Shown piece after piece: positions 1 through 8,750 of a stretch of 13,117 bases of DNA (position 1 is its first letter; every line of letters starts with the position of its first letter). Position numbers and translations under genes: made by a program. Below the pieces are notes generated by a model. It made no database searches. It had not been told where the DNA came from and saw only the letters and a program-made list of their open reading frames with translations. Source of the DNA: Lysobacteraceae bacterium (lineage in GTDB: Bacteria; Pseudomonadota; Gammaproteobacteria; Xanthomonadales; Xanthomonadaceae); contig SEHC01000020.1 in the NCBI GenBank assembly GCA_004173415.1, forward strand, positions 1 to 13,117, read 5' to 3'.

Positions 1-978
1 AACAGCGGCAGCACCTTCTGGGTGGAGTTGCCTTTCGAGAAGGTCGAGGCGACGGCGAAGACCCCTGTGGTTCCGGCCTGGATCGAGGACCACCCCGCAC
101 AGGGCGGCGAGAACGTCATCGCCTTCTCCGACCCGTTCCTGCGCCATCGCGCCCGTGTGCGCAGCATGCAGATCCTGGTGGCGGACGACCACGAAGCCAA
201 CCGCATGGTGTTGCAGCGCCTGCTGCAGAAGGCCGGACATCGGGTCGTCTGCGTCAATGGCGGCGAGCAGGTCCTGGATGCGCTCGAGATAGCCGATTAC
301 GACACGGTCATCGTCGATCTGCACATGCCCGGCCTGAGCGGCCTGGATCTGCTGAAGCAGTTGCGGGTCATGGAAGCAGGCGGTGGTCCGCGCACGCCGG
401 TGCTGGTGCTGAGCGCGGACGTCACCCCTGACGCCATCACCCGTTGCGAACAGGCCGGCGCGCGCGCGTTCCTGGCCAAGCCGATCGTGGCCACGCGCCT
501 GCTCGACGTGCTGGCGGACATCGCCACCAACGGCCGCGTCACGGCACCGGTGGCAGTGGTCAGCGGCAGGAGCGAATCAGGAAGTTCCGACGAGGTGCTC
601 GACCCGGGCGTACTCGATGAACTGAGCGCACTGGGCATGGGCGAAGCCTTCGAGCGGGAGTTCATCGTGCAGTGCCTGAACGATGCCGATGGATGCCTGG
701 GCGCGATGGCCCACGCCATGGAAAACGGACAGGGCGCGCACGTGCGCGAACATGCGCATGCGCTGAAAGGCGTTGCAAGCAACCTGGGGCTGGTCAAGCT
801 GGCTGCGGCGAGCGGAGATCTGATGAGCCTCGGCGACGCCGAGATGTCACGGGAGTGGCGTCATCGGCTGGCCATGCTCAACGCCAGCCTCAGCCATGGC
901 CGCGCCGCACTCGAAGCGCGGGGACGCATGCGCGGGACGGCAGGGAAGGGCAACAACGACCGTACCGACCAAGGCTGA
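1..978 (+). CDS. rpfC: RpfC, hybrid sensor histidine kinase for DSF, C-terminal part (5' truncated by window)
   Basis: The reading frame is open from base 1, so the start lies upstream. The fragment begins with a kinase ATPase G2-type end (GSTFWVELPF). A linker and a receiver domain follow (about fragment residues 56-150) with the acidic pair in VADDHEAN, phospho-acceptor Asp106 (codon 316-318, IVDLHMPG) and the conserved Lys of LAKP. A C-terminal HPt domain (about 205-290) carries the phospho-His in HALKG (codon 757-759). The Asp-to-His distance is 147 residues; from memory Xanthomonas campestris RpfC has D512 and H657 (145 apart), so about 400 N-terminal residues (membrane sensor and kinase core) are probably missing. 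Known family role: an inner-membrane DSF receptor that phosphorylates the c-di-GMP phosphodiesterase RpfG and restrains RpfF through its receiver domain. Its position convergent to rpfF supports the name. The tail after HPt is short and basic. Confidence 0.93.
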   Translation, partial: NSGSTFWVELPFEKVEATAKTPVVPAWIEDHPAQGGENVIAFSDPFLRHRARVRSMQILVADDHEANRMVLQRLLQKAGHRVVCVNGGEQVLDALEIADYDTVIVDLHMPGLSGLDLLKQLRVMEAGGGPRTPVLVLSADVTPDAITRCEQAGARAFLAKPIVATRLLDVLADIATNGRVTAPVAVVSGRSESGSSDEVLDPGVLDELSALGMGEAFEREFIVQCLNDADGCLGAMAHAMENGQGAHVREHAHALKGVASNLGLVKLAAASGDLMSLGDAEMSREWRHRLAMLNASLSHGRAALEARGRMRGTAGKGNNDRTDQG

Positions 979-1080
979 TCCGTAGGCTGTCGCACCGGAT
1001 CTCCTGCTTCCCACACCATGGAGGCAGCCACCGGGCCAAGCCTCCGTCCCCCTTCGATCGCATCCGGATACCGCAGTCTT
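979..1080. other. Convergent rpfC/rpfF intergenic spacer with weak hairpin
   Basis: This 102-bp gap separates the 3' ends of two convergent genes. A 6-bp inverted repeat (GGAGGC at 1020-1025, GCCTCC at 1040-1045) could form a stem with a 14-nt loop, and a perfect 8-bp palindrome ATCCGGAT sits at 1062-1069. Neither is followed by a T-run on either strand, so an intrinsic terminator is not supported. Termination here may be Rho-dependent. Confidence 0.3.
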
Positions 1081-1947
1081 TCAGGCTACCTGCATGGCGC
1101 GCTTTTCCTGGGCGCGGACGATGCGCTCCATCATCCGCAGCGACTTGTCGCCAAGCGCGAGTGCCGTGTCCACCCATACCTCGGTGATGCGCATCAGTTC
1201 GTCGTAACCTACCGGCTGGGCCAGGTTGCGGCAGGCATTCATGGCCAAGTAGGAATGCGAGGAGCGCTGCTGTTTCTGGATCAGGGCCTGCACCGCGGAC
1301 GCACCCTGGCCCTTGGGCACCAGCACGTCGACCACGCCCATGCGGTGCATCTCCTCGCTGCTGTAGATGTTGCCCTCGAGGATGATCTTCTCGGCCAGCT
1401 GCGGGGACATGCGCTTGCACAGGAACGAATAGGCGCCCATGCCCGGGAACAGGCCGAACAGCACTTCCGGCAGCCCCATGTCGACACCTTCCTCGGCGAC
1501 GATGGTGTGGCAGGACAATGCGATCTCCAGGCCGCCGCCGAGGGCATCGCCCTGGATCAGCGCGATGGTGCGCACATCGCCGCCAAGACCGGTATTCAGG
1601 TGATACACGCCATCTACGCAGCGACGTGCATAGCTCAACAGGCGGTCGCGATTCCCATCGCGGATCAGTTGCGAAAACAGGGCGAGGTCTCCGCCCAGGT
1701 TGAACGCATTGGCTTCCGACGCCACCACCAGGTGGCGCAGCTTGCCCGACTGGCGCTGCGATTCGCGCAAGGTGATCGAGTTCATGAAGCTGAGGACATC
1801 GTCGAGCATCTGGCTGTGGAAGCAGGGACGCACGCCCGGCGCCGCGTCGGCATGCATGTACATCCAGTGGCTCTCGCCGCTTGGCTCCGAATCAACACGG
1901 AGGGTCTGGTAGGGGCGGCTGCGCAGCAGTTTTTCGACGTTGTTCAT
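1081..1947 (-). CDS. rpfF: RpfF, DSF synthase (crotonase-fold acyl-ACP dehydratase/thioesterase)
   Basis: Encodes 288 aa, against about 289 for Xanthomonas RpfF. The enzyme belongs to the enoyl-CoA hydratase/isomerase superfamily. It dehydrates 3-hydroxyacyl-ACP and releases the cis-2-unsaturated fatty acid signal DSF in the cytoplasm. The frame stays open upstream to 2022, but the ATG at 1947 has a GAGGAAAAG ribosome-binding site 6-9 nt upstream. It also places the catalytic glutamates at E141 (GGGLEIALSCH) and E161 (GLPEVLF), the residue numbers I recall for the X. campestris enzyme. The segments FNLGGDLALF, AEEGVDMGLPEV and LFPGMGAYSF are characteristic of RpfF rather than of general crotonases. 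The gene is convergent to rpfC and downstream of rpfB on the same strand, separated from it by a terminator. It therefore probably uses its own promoter. Confidence 0.96.
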   Translation of the reverse strand: MNNVEKLLRSRPYQTLRVDSEPSGESHWMYMHADAAPGVRPCFHSQMLDDVLSFMNSITLRESQRQSGKLRHLVVASEANAFNLGGDLALFSQLIRDGNRDRLLSYARRCVDGVYHLNTGLGGDVRTIALIQGDALGGGLEIALSCHTIVAEEGVDMGLPEVLFGLFPGMGAYSFLCKRMSPQLAEKIILEGNIYSSEEMHRMGVVDVLVPKGQGASAVQALIQKQQRSSHSYLAMNACRNLAQPVGYDELMRITEVWVDTALALGDKSLRMMERIVRAQEKRAMQVA

Positions 1948-2027
1948 TGGCTTTTCCTCGGCAAGGTTTTCCGCTATGTGCGGCATCACGGATTGGCGGT
2001 GGTGCGCAGTACGTTGGCGCACGGAAG

Positions 2028-2055
2028 ATGCTACACCTGAACAGCCGCCTCACAA
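2028..2055 (-). promoter_or_regulatory. Candidate rpfF promoter
   Basis: On the minus strand TTGTGA (2055-2050) and TAGCAT (2033-2028) are separated by 16 bp, each matching the sigma70 consensus at 4 of 6 positions, with the -10 box 80 nt upstream of the rpfF ATG. A perfect TTGACA at 2089-2084 is an alternative -35, but 16-18 bp downstream there is only a poor -10 (TGGTTT). The terminator after rpfB makes a promoter in this gap likely; the exact boxes are a guess. Confidence 0.3.
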
Positions 2056-2103
2056 GCCTGAAACCAGCGCAAGTGCAAGGCGTTGTCAAAGTCCGGATGA
2101 AAG

Positions 2104-2119
2104 TGTGACGAGGATCAAG
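2104..2119. promoter_or_regulatory. Clp/CRP-like site upstream of rpfF
   Basis: TGTGA at 2104-2108, six bases, then TCAAG at 2115-2119: this matches the CRP/Clp consensus TGTGA-N6-TCACA at 8 of 10 positions, with one perfect half. It lies in the rpfB-rpfF gap, centred about 165 bp upstream of the rpfF start. Clp is the CRP-family c-di-GMP-responsive regulator that acts downstream of RpfC/RpfG in xanthomonads, so feedback is conceivable. A match of this quality can also occur by chance. Confidence 0.3.
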
Positions 2120-2150
2120 TTAAGCGCAGTAGGAGCGTCGCCAGGCCCCA

Positions 2151-2178
2151 AAAAAAAGGCCGGCTGAGGCCGGCCTTT
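2151..2178 (-). terminator. Rho-independent terminator of rpfB
   Basis: A perfect 10-bp stem (AAAGGCCGGC at 2155-2164 and GCCGGCCTTT at 2169-2178) with a 4-nt loop. On the minus strand it is followed by an uninterrupted T-run, the complement of the A-run at 2150-2157. It lies 4 bp beyond the rpfB stop codon and so separates rpfB transcription from rpfF. In the plus direction the stem ends in only three T residues, so it is probably directional. Confidence 0.9.
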
Positions 2179-2182
2179 CCGC

Positions 2183-3874
2183 TCAAGCGGCTGCCGACCC
2201 GGGCGGAGGGTCTCGCAATTCCTTGCGCAGGATCTTGCCGACGTTGGTCTTGGGAAGATCGGTCCGGAATTCGACCAGCCGTGGTTGCTTGTAGCCGGTG
2301 AGGTTCTCCCGGCAATACGCTTTGACCTGCTCGGCGGTGAGCGAAGGGTCCTTCTTGACGACGAAGACCTTCACCGCCTCGCCTGACTTCTCATCCGGCA
2401 CGCCGATCGCGGCCACCTCCAGGACGCCCTCCATGCTGGCGATGACGTCCTCCACCTCGTTGGGATACACGTTGAATCCGGAGACCAGGATCATGTCCTT
2501 CTTGCGGTCCACGATGTAGAAAAAGCCGTCCGCATCCATCTTTGCCATGTCGCCGGTATGCAGCCAGCCATCGTCATCGATCACGTTGGCCGTCTCCTCG
2601 GGGCGCTGCCAGTAACCCTTCATCACCTGCGGGCCCTTGATGCATAGTTCGCCAACTTCGCCCAGCGTGGTGACCAGGCTTCCGTCATCGGCCTTGAGGC
2701 AGACGTCGGTCGACGGGATAGGCAGGCCGATGGCGCCGTTGTAATCCTTCAGGTCCATCGGATTGATGCAGGCGGCGGGCGAACTCTCGGTCAGACCGTA
2801 CGCCTCCACCAGGGTCACCCCAGTCATCTTCTTCCATTTCTCGGCAACGGCGCGCTGCACCGCCATGCCGCCACCCAGGGTCATCTTCAGATTGGAGAAG
2901 TCGACCTTGTCGAATCCGGGTGTATTGAGCAGGCCATTGAACAGCGTGTTGACGCCGGTGATGGCGGTGAACCGGGTGTTCTGCAACTCCTTCACGAACC
3001 CAGGCATGTCGCGCGGGTTGCTGATCAGGTGGTTGAGGCCGCCCAGTTTCATGAACACCAGTCCGTTCGCCGTGAGGGCGAAGATGTGGTACAGCGGCAG
3101 CGCGGTGATGATCACCTCGTTGCCGAAGTCCAGGCCGGTGCCCACCCACTCGCCGGCCTGCTGCATGTTGGCCACCATGTTGCGGTGGGTCAGCATGGCG
3201 CCCTTCGACACGCCGGTGGTGCCGCCGGTGTATTGCAGGAAAGCGATGTCCTCGCTGTCGATGTCGATCTCGGGCAGCGTGTGCATGCGGCCCAGGGTAA
3301 GCGCGTCCTTGAAGCGGATCGCGCCGGGGAGGTCATAGTCCGGGACCAGCTTCTTGACGTACTTGAGCACGAAGTTGATCAGCGCGCCCTTGGGGAAGCC
3401 CAGCAGGTCGCCGAGGCCGGTGGTGATGACCTGCTTCACCGGCGTGTCGGCGATCACCTCCTGCACGGTGTGGCCGAAGTTGTCGACCACCAGCAATGCC
3501 GAAGCGCCCGAATCGATCAACTGGTGCTTGAGTTCCCGCGCCGTGTACATGGGGTTGACGTTGACCACGGTCATCCCTGCGCGCAGGATTCCGAAGATGG
3601 CGATGGGGTACTGCAGGCAGTTGGGCATCATGATGGCGACGCGGTCGCCCTTCTTGAACTTCAACTCGCCGAGCAGATAGGCAGCGAAGTGGCGGCTCTG
3701 TGCGTCGATCTCGGCGTAGGTGAGGGATTTTCCGAAGTTCGAGAAGGCCGGCCGATCGCGGAACTTGGCGACCGCGCTGTCGAAAACCGAGACGATGGAA
3801 CGGTATTCGCCCATGTCGATTTCGTGCGACACGCCTTTCGGATAGCTCTTGAACCACGGACGATCCTGACTCAT
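2183..3874 (-). CDS. rpfB: RpfB, FadD-like long-chain fatty acyl-CoA ligase
   Basis: Encodes 563 aa, the usual FadD length. It belongs to the ANL adenylate-forming family, which activates fatty acids with ATP and then CoA. Visible motifs are the P-loop YTGGTTGVSKGA (residues 215-226), AYGLTESSP (358-366), TGD (440-442), the fatty-acid/linker motif DRKKDMILVSGFNVYP (456-471) and the C-terminal catalytic lysine in NVGKILRKEL (Lys547). The start at 3874 is chosen because a GGAGGG ribosome-binding site precedes it at good spacing and the protein begins like other FadD proteins. The longer open frame up to 4099 gives unrelated sequence and overlaps the divergent gene. In Xanthomonas, RpfB acts in fatty-acid uptake and activation and has been implicated in turnover of DSF-family signals. 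The gene sits upstream of rpfF on the same strand, with a terminator between them. Confidence 0.95.
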   Translation of the reverse strand: MSQDRPWFKSYPKGVSHEIDMGEYRSIVSVFDSAVAKFRDRPAFSNFGKSLTYAEIDAQSRHFAAYLLGELKFKKGDRVAIMMPNCLQYPIAIFGILRAGMTVVNVNPMYTARELKHQLIDSGASALLVVDNFGHTVQEVIADTPVKQVITTGLGDLLGFPKGALINFVLKYVKKLVPDYDLPGAIRFKDALTLGRMHTLPEIDIDSEDIAFLQYTGGTTGVSKGAMLTHRNMVANMQQAGEWVGTGLDFGNEVIITALPLYHIFALTANGLVFMKLGGLNHLISNPRDMPGFVKELQNTRFTAITGVNTLFNGLLNTPGFDKVDFSNLKMTLGGGMAVQRAVAEKWKKMTGVTLVEAYGLTESSPAACINPMDLKDYNGAIGLPIPSTDVCLKADDGSLVTTLGEVGELCIKGPQVMKGYWQRPEETANVIDDDGWLHTGDMAKMDADGFFYIVDRKKDMILVSGFNVYPNEVEDVIASMEGVLEVAAIGVPDEKSGEAVKVFVVKKDPSLTAEQVKAYCRENLTGYKQPRLVEFRTDLPKTNVGKILRKELRDPPPGSAAA

Positions 3875-3969
3875 CTTGCATTCCCTCCCCAGGGCCTTGG
3901 GTTTTGGTTTCGCGGTGCACAGGCGCGCACGGCGATGATAGGTTCCACTTTCAGAGCATACCGCCCCGG
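3875..3969. promoter_or_regulatory. Divergent promoter region between rpfB and the NTF2-like gene
   Basis: Only 95 bp separate the two start codons. On the minus strand TATCAT (3940-3935, five of six to TATAAT) is a candidate -10 for rpfB, 61 nt before its ATG, but there is no good -35 at 16-18 bp. A short inverted repeat GTGC-N8-GCAC lies at 3915-3930, close to the expected transcription start. No Clp-like palindrome was seen. The plus-strand promoter for the other gene could not be identified. Confidence 0.3.
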
Positions 3970-4449
3970 ATGGAAAAGACGAAGCCGTTGACGACCGGCC
4001 GGACAACCCGGCAACCGGCAGCCGCTGCCAGGGGGTTCCTGCTGGCCGCGCTGGTCCTGCTGTGCTGCGCTTGCCGGCCCGATACGCCCGAAGCGGCATT
4101 GAGGTCGAAGCTGGACCTGATGCAGTCGGCGGCGGCCGAGGGCAGGCCGGGCGACTTCATGAAGGGAGTGGCCGAAGGTTTCACCGGTAACGAGAGCATC
4201 GACCGTGCGGCACTGCACAACCTGCTGCGCAGCCAGGTGCTGGCCAATCCTCGCATCGGCATCACCAGGGGACCCACGCAAATCGATATCCACGGCGATC
4301 GGGCCACGGTGCGGTTCAGCTTGATCCTCACCGGGGGCAGTGGACGCCTGGTGCCCGATCGCGCACAAACCCATGCCATCACCAGCGGCTGGCGGCAAGA
4401 TCAAGGCGAATGGCGCGTGTACTACGCGCAATGGGAACCCTCGTATTGA
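3970..4449 (+). CDS. Small secreted/membrane-anchored protein, probable NTF2-like fold
   Basis: Encodes 159 aa. The N-terminus is basic (residues 1-21), followed by a hydrophobic stretch FLLAALVLLCCAC (23-35), then a soluble domain. This looks like a signal peptide, possibly of a lipoprotein with Cys35 after Ala34. The -3 position is Cys rather than Leu/Ile/Val, so the lipobox is not canonical. The mature part has helical N-terminal segments and then alternating beta-type segments (THAITSGWRQDQGEWRVYYAQW near the C-terminus), consistent with NTF2/SnoaL-like domains. That fold call is from pattern, not from a search. The ATG at 3970 is the only sensible start (an upstream TTG at 3904 overlaps rpfB), but its ribosome-binding site is weak. 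It is divergent from rpfB and convergent with the exported protein at 4471-4938. Function unknown. Confidence 0.7.
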   Translation: MEKTKPLTTGRTTRQPAAAARGFLLAALVLLCCACRPDTPEAALRSKLDLMQSAAAEGRPGDFMKGVAEGFTGNESIDRAALHNLLRSQVLANPRIGITRGPTQIDIHGDRATVRFSLILTGGSGRLVPDRAQTHAITSGWRQDQGEWRVYYAQWEPSY

Positions 4450-4470
4450 GACGGCTGCCCACCGGCGAGC

Positions 4471-4938
4471 TCACTTGCACCTTGCATAGGGCGAGCCCGA
4501 GACCAGCGCCTTGTTCCGTGGCGCCAGTGGTGGGCCGCCTTTCCCTCCCTCGTCCTGGGCGTCGATGGCAAGCACGCCTTTCTTCTCATCGGCATTGAAC
4601 ATCATGAGGATCGGATAGCCGTCCTGGCTGCTGTTGCGGAACGGGAAGAACACGCGGGTGATGCCCTCGTAGTTGCTTGCACCGCCGAAGAAGCTGGCGG
4701 CGAACTCCGGGTTCGTGACCCGGGTGCTGGCCCCGGCGACCTGGAAGGTTATGCCCCCGGCGTCCACCACCAGTTGCGGCTGGCGCTTGCAGTCGCCGGC
4801 AGGTGCGTAACGGCCGTACAGCTCCTCGAAGCCCTTCATGTCGTTAACCTCGACCGCTGCCGCCGGCCAAGTACAGGCCAGCAGCGGGCAGGCCAGCAGC
4901 AGGCGGGCCAGGGACAGCGCAGGTGAGGATCTTTGCAT
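4471..4938 (-). CDS. Small exported protein of unknown function
   Basis: Encodes 155 aa. Residues 1-28 form a signal peptide, with a hydrophobic core LLLACPLLACTW and a likely signal peptidase I cut after AAA (Ala28). The mature part of about 127 aa contains only two cysteines, Cys50 (GDCKRQ) and Cys154 (second from the C-terminus), which could form a disulfide in the periplasm. The middle is beta-rich and aromatic (ITRVFFPFRNSS, YPILMMFNADEKK), and a Gly/Pro-rich stretch precedes the C-terminus. The ATG at 4938 has a GGAGAA ribosome-binding site 8 nt upstream. I do not recognise the family. The gene lies tail-to-tail with the NTF2-like gene, with 21 bp between the stops, and follows acnA on the same strand after a GC-rich 158-bp gap. 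Confidence 0.75.
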   Translation of the reverse strand: MQRSSPALSLARLLLACPLLACTWPAAAVEVNDMKGFEELYGRYAPAGDCKRQPQLVVDAGGITFQVAGASTRVTNPEFAASFFGGASNYEGITRVFFPFRNSSQDGYPILMMFNADEKKGVLAIDAQDEGGKGGPPLAPRNKALVSGSPYARCK

Positions 4939-5096
4939 GGCGGGTTCTCCAAGGGTTGCGCGGGGGGTCGGCGGCCTGGTCCATGCCGGACCGACGAGCC
5001 GCCAGGCTCAACCTGCACAACGCCTGGCGTGGATGGCGTCGGCCACAGCCGACGGGGGCGCGGAGCGCACCCCGGGATTGCCAGGCCGGCGTGTCC
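4939..5096 (-). other. GC-rich spacer between acnA and exported-protein gene, with hairpins
   Basis: This 158-bp gap must hold the end of the acnA transcript and any promoter for the downstream gene. Two inverted repeats are visible: GGTCC-N5-GGACC (4978-4992, with a GCGGC/GCCGC outer pair) and GTCGGC-N4-GCCGAC (5038-5053). Neither has a T-run, so they are not standard intrinsic terminators. They may be mRNA-stabilising stems, or simply a result of high GC. No convincing promoter boxes were found. Confidence 0.3.
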
Positions 5097-7862
<2,766 letters not shown>

Positions 7863-8062
7863 CGGGAGGCTCCTGTAGCTGGGGGAGGGCGCCGAGCCGG
7901 CAAGCCCTTCGATCCTGGGGGACGGACCTTGCATTCATTATGTCCGGCGCAGTGGCCAGGCAGGTGATGCTGTGGTGGAACGTCTAGTCTTTGCATCAGT
8001 ATGCGGACTTGAGTATGGATTATAAAGTACGTATCATTCCGGCATACTTCAGGAGCGCACCG
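7863..8062. promoter_or_regulatory. Divergent acnA / vapB control region
   Basis: This 200-bp region serves both directions. For vapB (+) it contains TTGAGT (8009-8014), 17 bp, TATCAT (8032-8037), which is a good sigma70 promoter 25 nt before the vapB ATG. For acnA (-) there are two -10 candidates, CATAAT (7942-7937, 74 nt from the ATG) and a perfect TATAAT (8024-8019, 156 nt from the ATG), both with poor -35 boxes. The TATAAT overlaps the vapB promoter, so the two genes could influence each other's transcription. Confidence 0.55.
7998..8048. promoter_or_regulatory. Putative toxin-antitoxin operator: phased AGTATG half-sites
   Basis: AGTATGC at 7998, AGTATGG at 8012 and AGTACGT at 8026 begin exactly 14 bp apart. 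An inverted copy GCATACT (8042-8048) pairs perfectly with the first over 7 bp. The array overlaps the -35 and -10 boxes of vapB. AbrB-type antitoxins usually bind repeats in their own promoter to repress the toxin-antitoxin operon, so this is the expected place and form for such an operator. Binding itself is inferred. Confidence 0.5.
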
Positions 8063-8308
8063 ATGGAAGCGACCGTCGCCGAACGTGGACAGATCACCTT
8101 GCCCAAGGCGGTGCGTGACGCGCTCGGCCTGACCAAGGGCAGCATCCTGAAGGTCGAACTGGAGAACGGCCGCATCGTCCTGCGCAAGAGCGTGGACGAT
8201 GCGATCTCGCGCGCCCGCGGCCGCTTCAAGCTGGATGGCTTCGAGAGCACCGACGAGGCCATGCGCGCCATCCGTGGCCGCGCCCCCGGCGACCCGCTCG
8301 AACCCTGA
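8063..8308 (+). CDS. VapB-type antitoxin, AbrB/SpoVT swapped-hairpin DNA-binding protein
   Basis: Encodes 81 aa. The N-terminal 45 residues (EATVAERGQITLPKAVRDAL, then GLTKGSILKVELENGRIVLR) form a typical AbrB/MazE swapped-hairpin domain that binds DNA as a dimer. The C-terminal half, with DDAISRARGRF, matches the flexible tail that usually wraps around and blocks the PIN toxin. The ATG at 8063 is chosen for its AGGAG ribosome-binding site 7 nt upstream. An in-frame ATG at 8015 lies inside the promoter. It is followed by the PIN toxin after a 2-nt gap, which is the standard antitoxin-first arrangement with translational coupling. It is expected to neutralise the toxin and to repress its own operon. 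Confidence 0.85.
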   Translation: MEATVAERGQITLPKAVRDALGLTKGSILKVELENGRIVLRKSVDDAISRARGRFKLDGFESTDEAMRAIRGRAPGDPLEP

Positions 8309-8310
8309 GC

Positions 8311-8712
8311 ATGATCGCCATCGATTCCTCCGTGCTGGTCGACCTGCTGGCCAACGGCCCCCAGGCCGACGCCGCCGAAGCCTGCCTGCGCCAGTGCCTG
8401 AGCAACGGGCCGGTGGTGATCTGCGACGTGGCCCTGGCTGAAGTCTGCAGTGCCTTGCGCGACGGCTCCGAAGCCCTCAGCGTGCTCGAGGAAATGAGCA
8501 TCCGCTTCAATGCCCTGGAAGCCAAGTCCACCTTGCGCGCCGGCGAGATGCAGCGCCGCTACCGGCAGCGCGGCAGCGCACGCACCCGTGCGGTCCCCGA
8601 CTTCCTGATCGGGGCCCATGCGCTGTTGCAGTGCGACGGCCTGATCACCCGCGACGACGGCTTCTATCGCGACTATTTCAAGGGCCTCAAGCTGATAATT
8701 CCCGCAGCCTGA
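8311..8712 (+). CDS. VapC-type PIN-domain ribonuclease toxin
   Basis: Encodes 133 aa, the normal length for VapC. PIN-domain toxins are Mg2+/Mn2+-dependent RNases that cleave tRNA or rRNA and stop translation when freed from their antitoxin. The four acidic positions are present: Asp5 (IAIDSSVLVDLL), Glu44 (DVALAEVCSAL), Asp97 (AVPDFLIGAHA) and Asp115/116 (LITRDDGFY). The catalytic site therefore looks intact. The ATG lies 2 nt after the antitoxin stop codon and has no separate strong ribosome-binding site, suggesting coupled translation. The end is 38 bp before acnB on the same strand with no terminator, so read-through into acnB is likely. Its RNA target cannot be read from the sequence. 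Confidence 0.88.
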   Translation: MIAIDSSVLVDLLANGPQADAAEACLRQCLSNGPVVICDVALAEVCSALRDGSEALSVLEEMSIRFNALEAKSTLRAGEMQRRYRQRGSARTRAVPDFLIGAHALLQCDGLITRDDGFYRDYFKGLKLIIPAA

Positions 8713-8750
8713 GCCTTCGCATTCCACCCGATCCACCTGGAGACACCACC

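Noticed and set aside
1020..1045. Hairpin GGAGGC/GCCTCC between rpfC and rpfF as an intrinsic terminator
   Set aside because: The stem is only 6 bp with a 14-nt loop and there is no T-run on either side. It is kept only as a weak structural note.
1018..2040. 340-codon plus-strand open frame opposite rpfF
   Set aside because: It is the antisense shadow of rpfF, with composition typical of mirror frames and no family resemblance. It also spans the rpfF 5' region and the spacer.
3029..3991. 320-codon plus-strand open frame opposite rpfB
   Set aside because: Antisense shadow of rpfB, with low-complexity V/A/L/D/H composition and no motif. It overlaps the rpfB start and the divergent promoter.
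8015..8062. Longer N-terminus for the antitoxin from an in-frame ATG at 8015
   Set aside because: That ATG lies upstream of the predicted -10 box and has no ribosome-binding site, whereas 8063 has AGGAG at the right distance and begins exactly at the AbrB domain.
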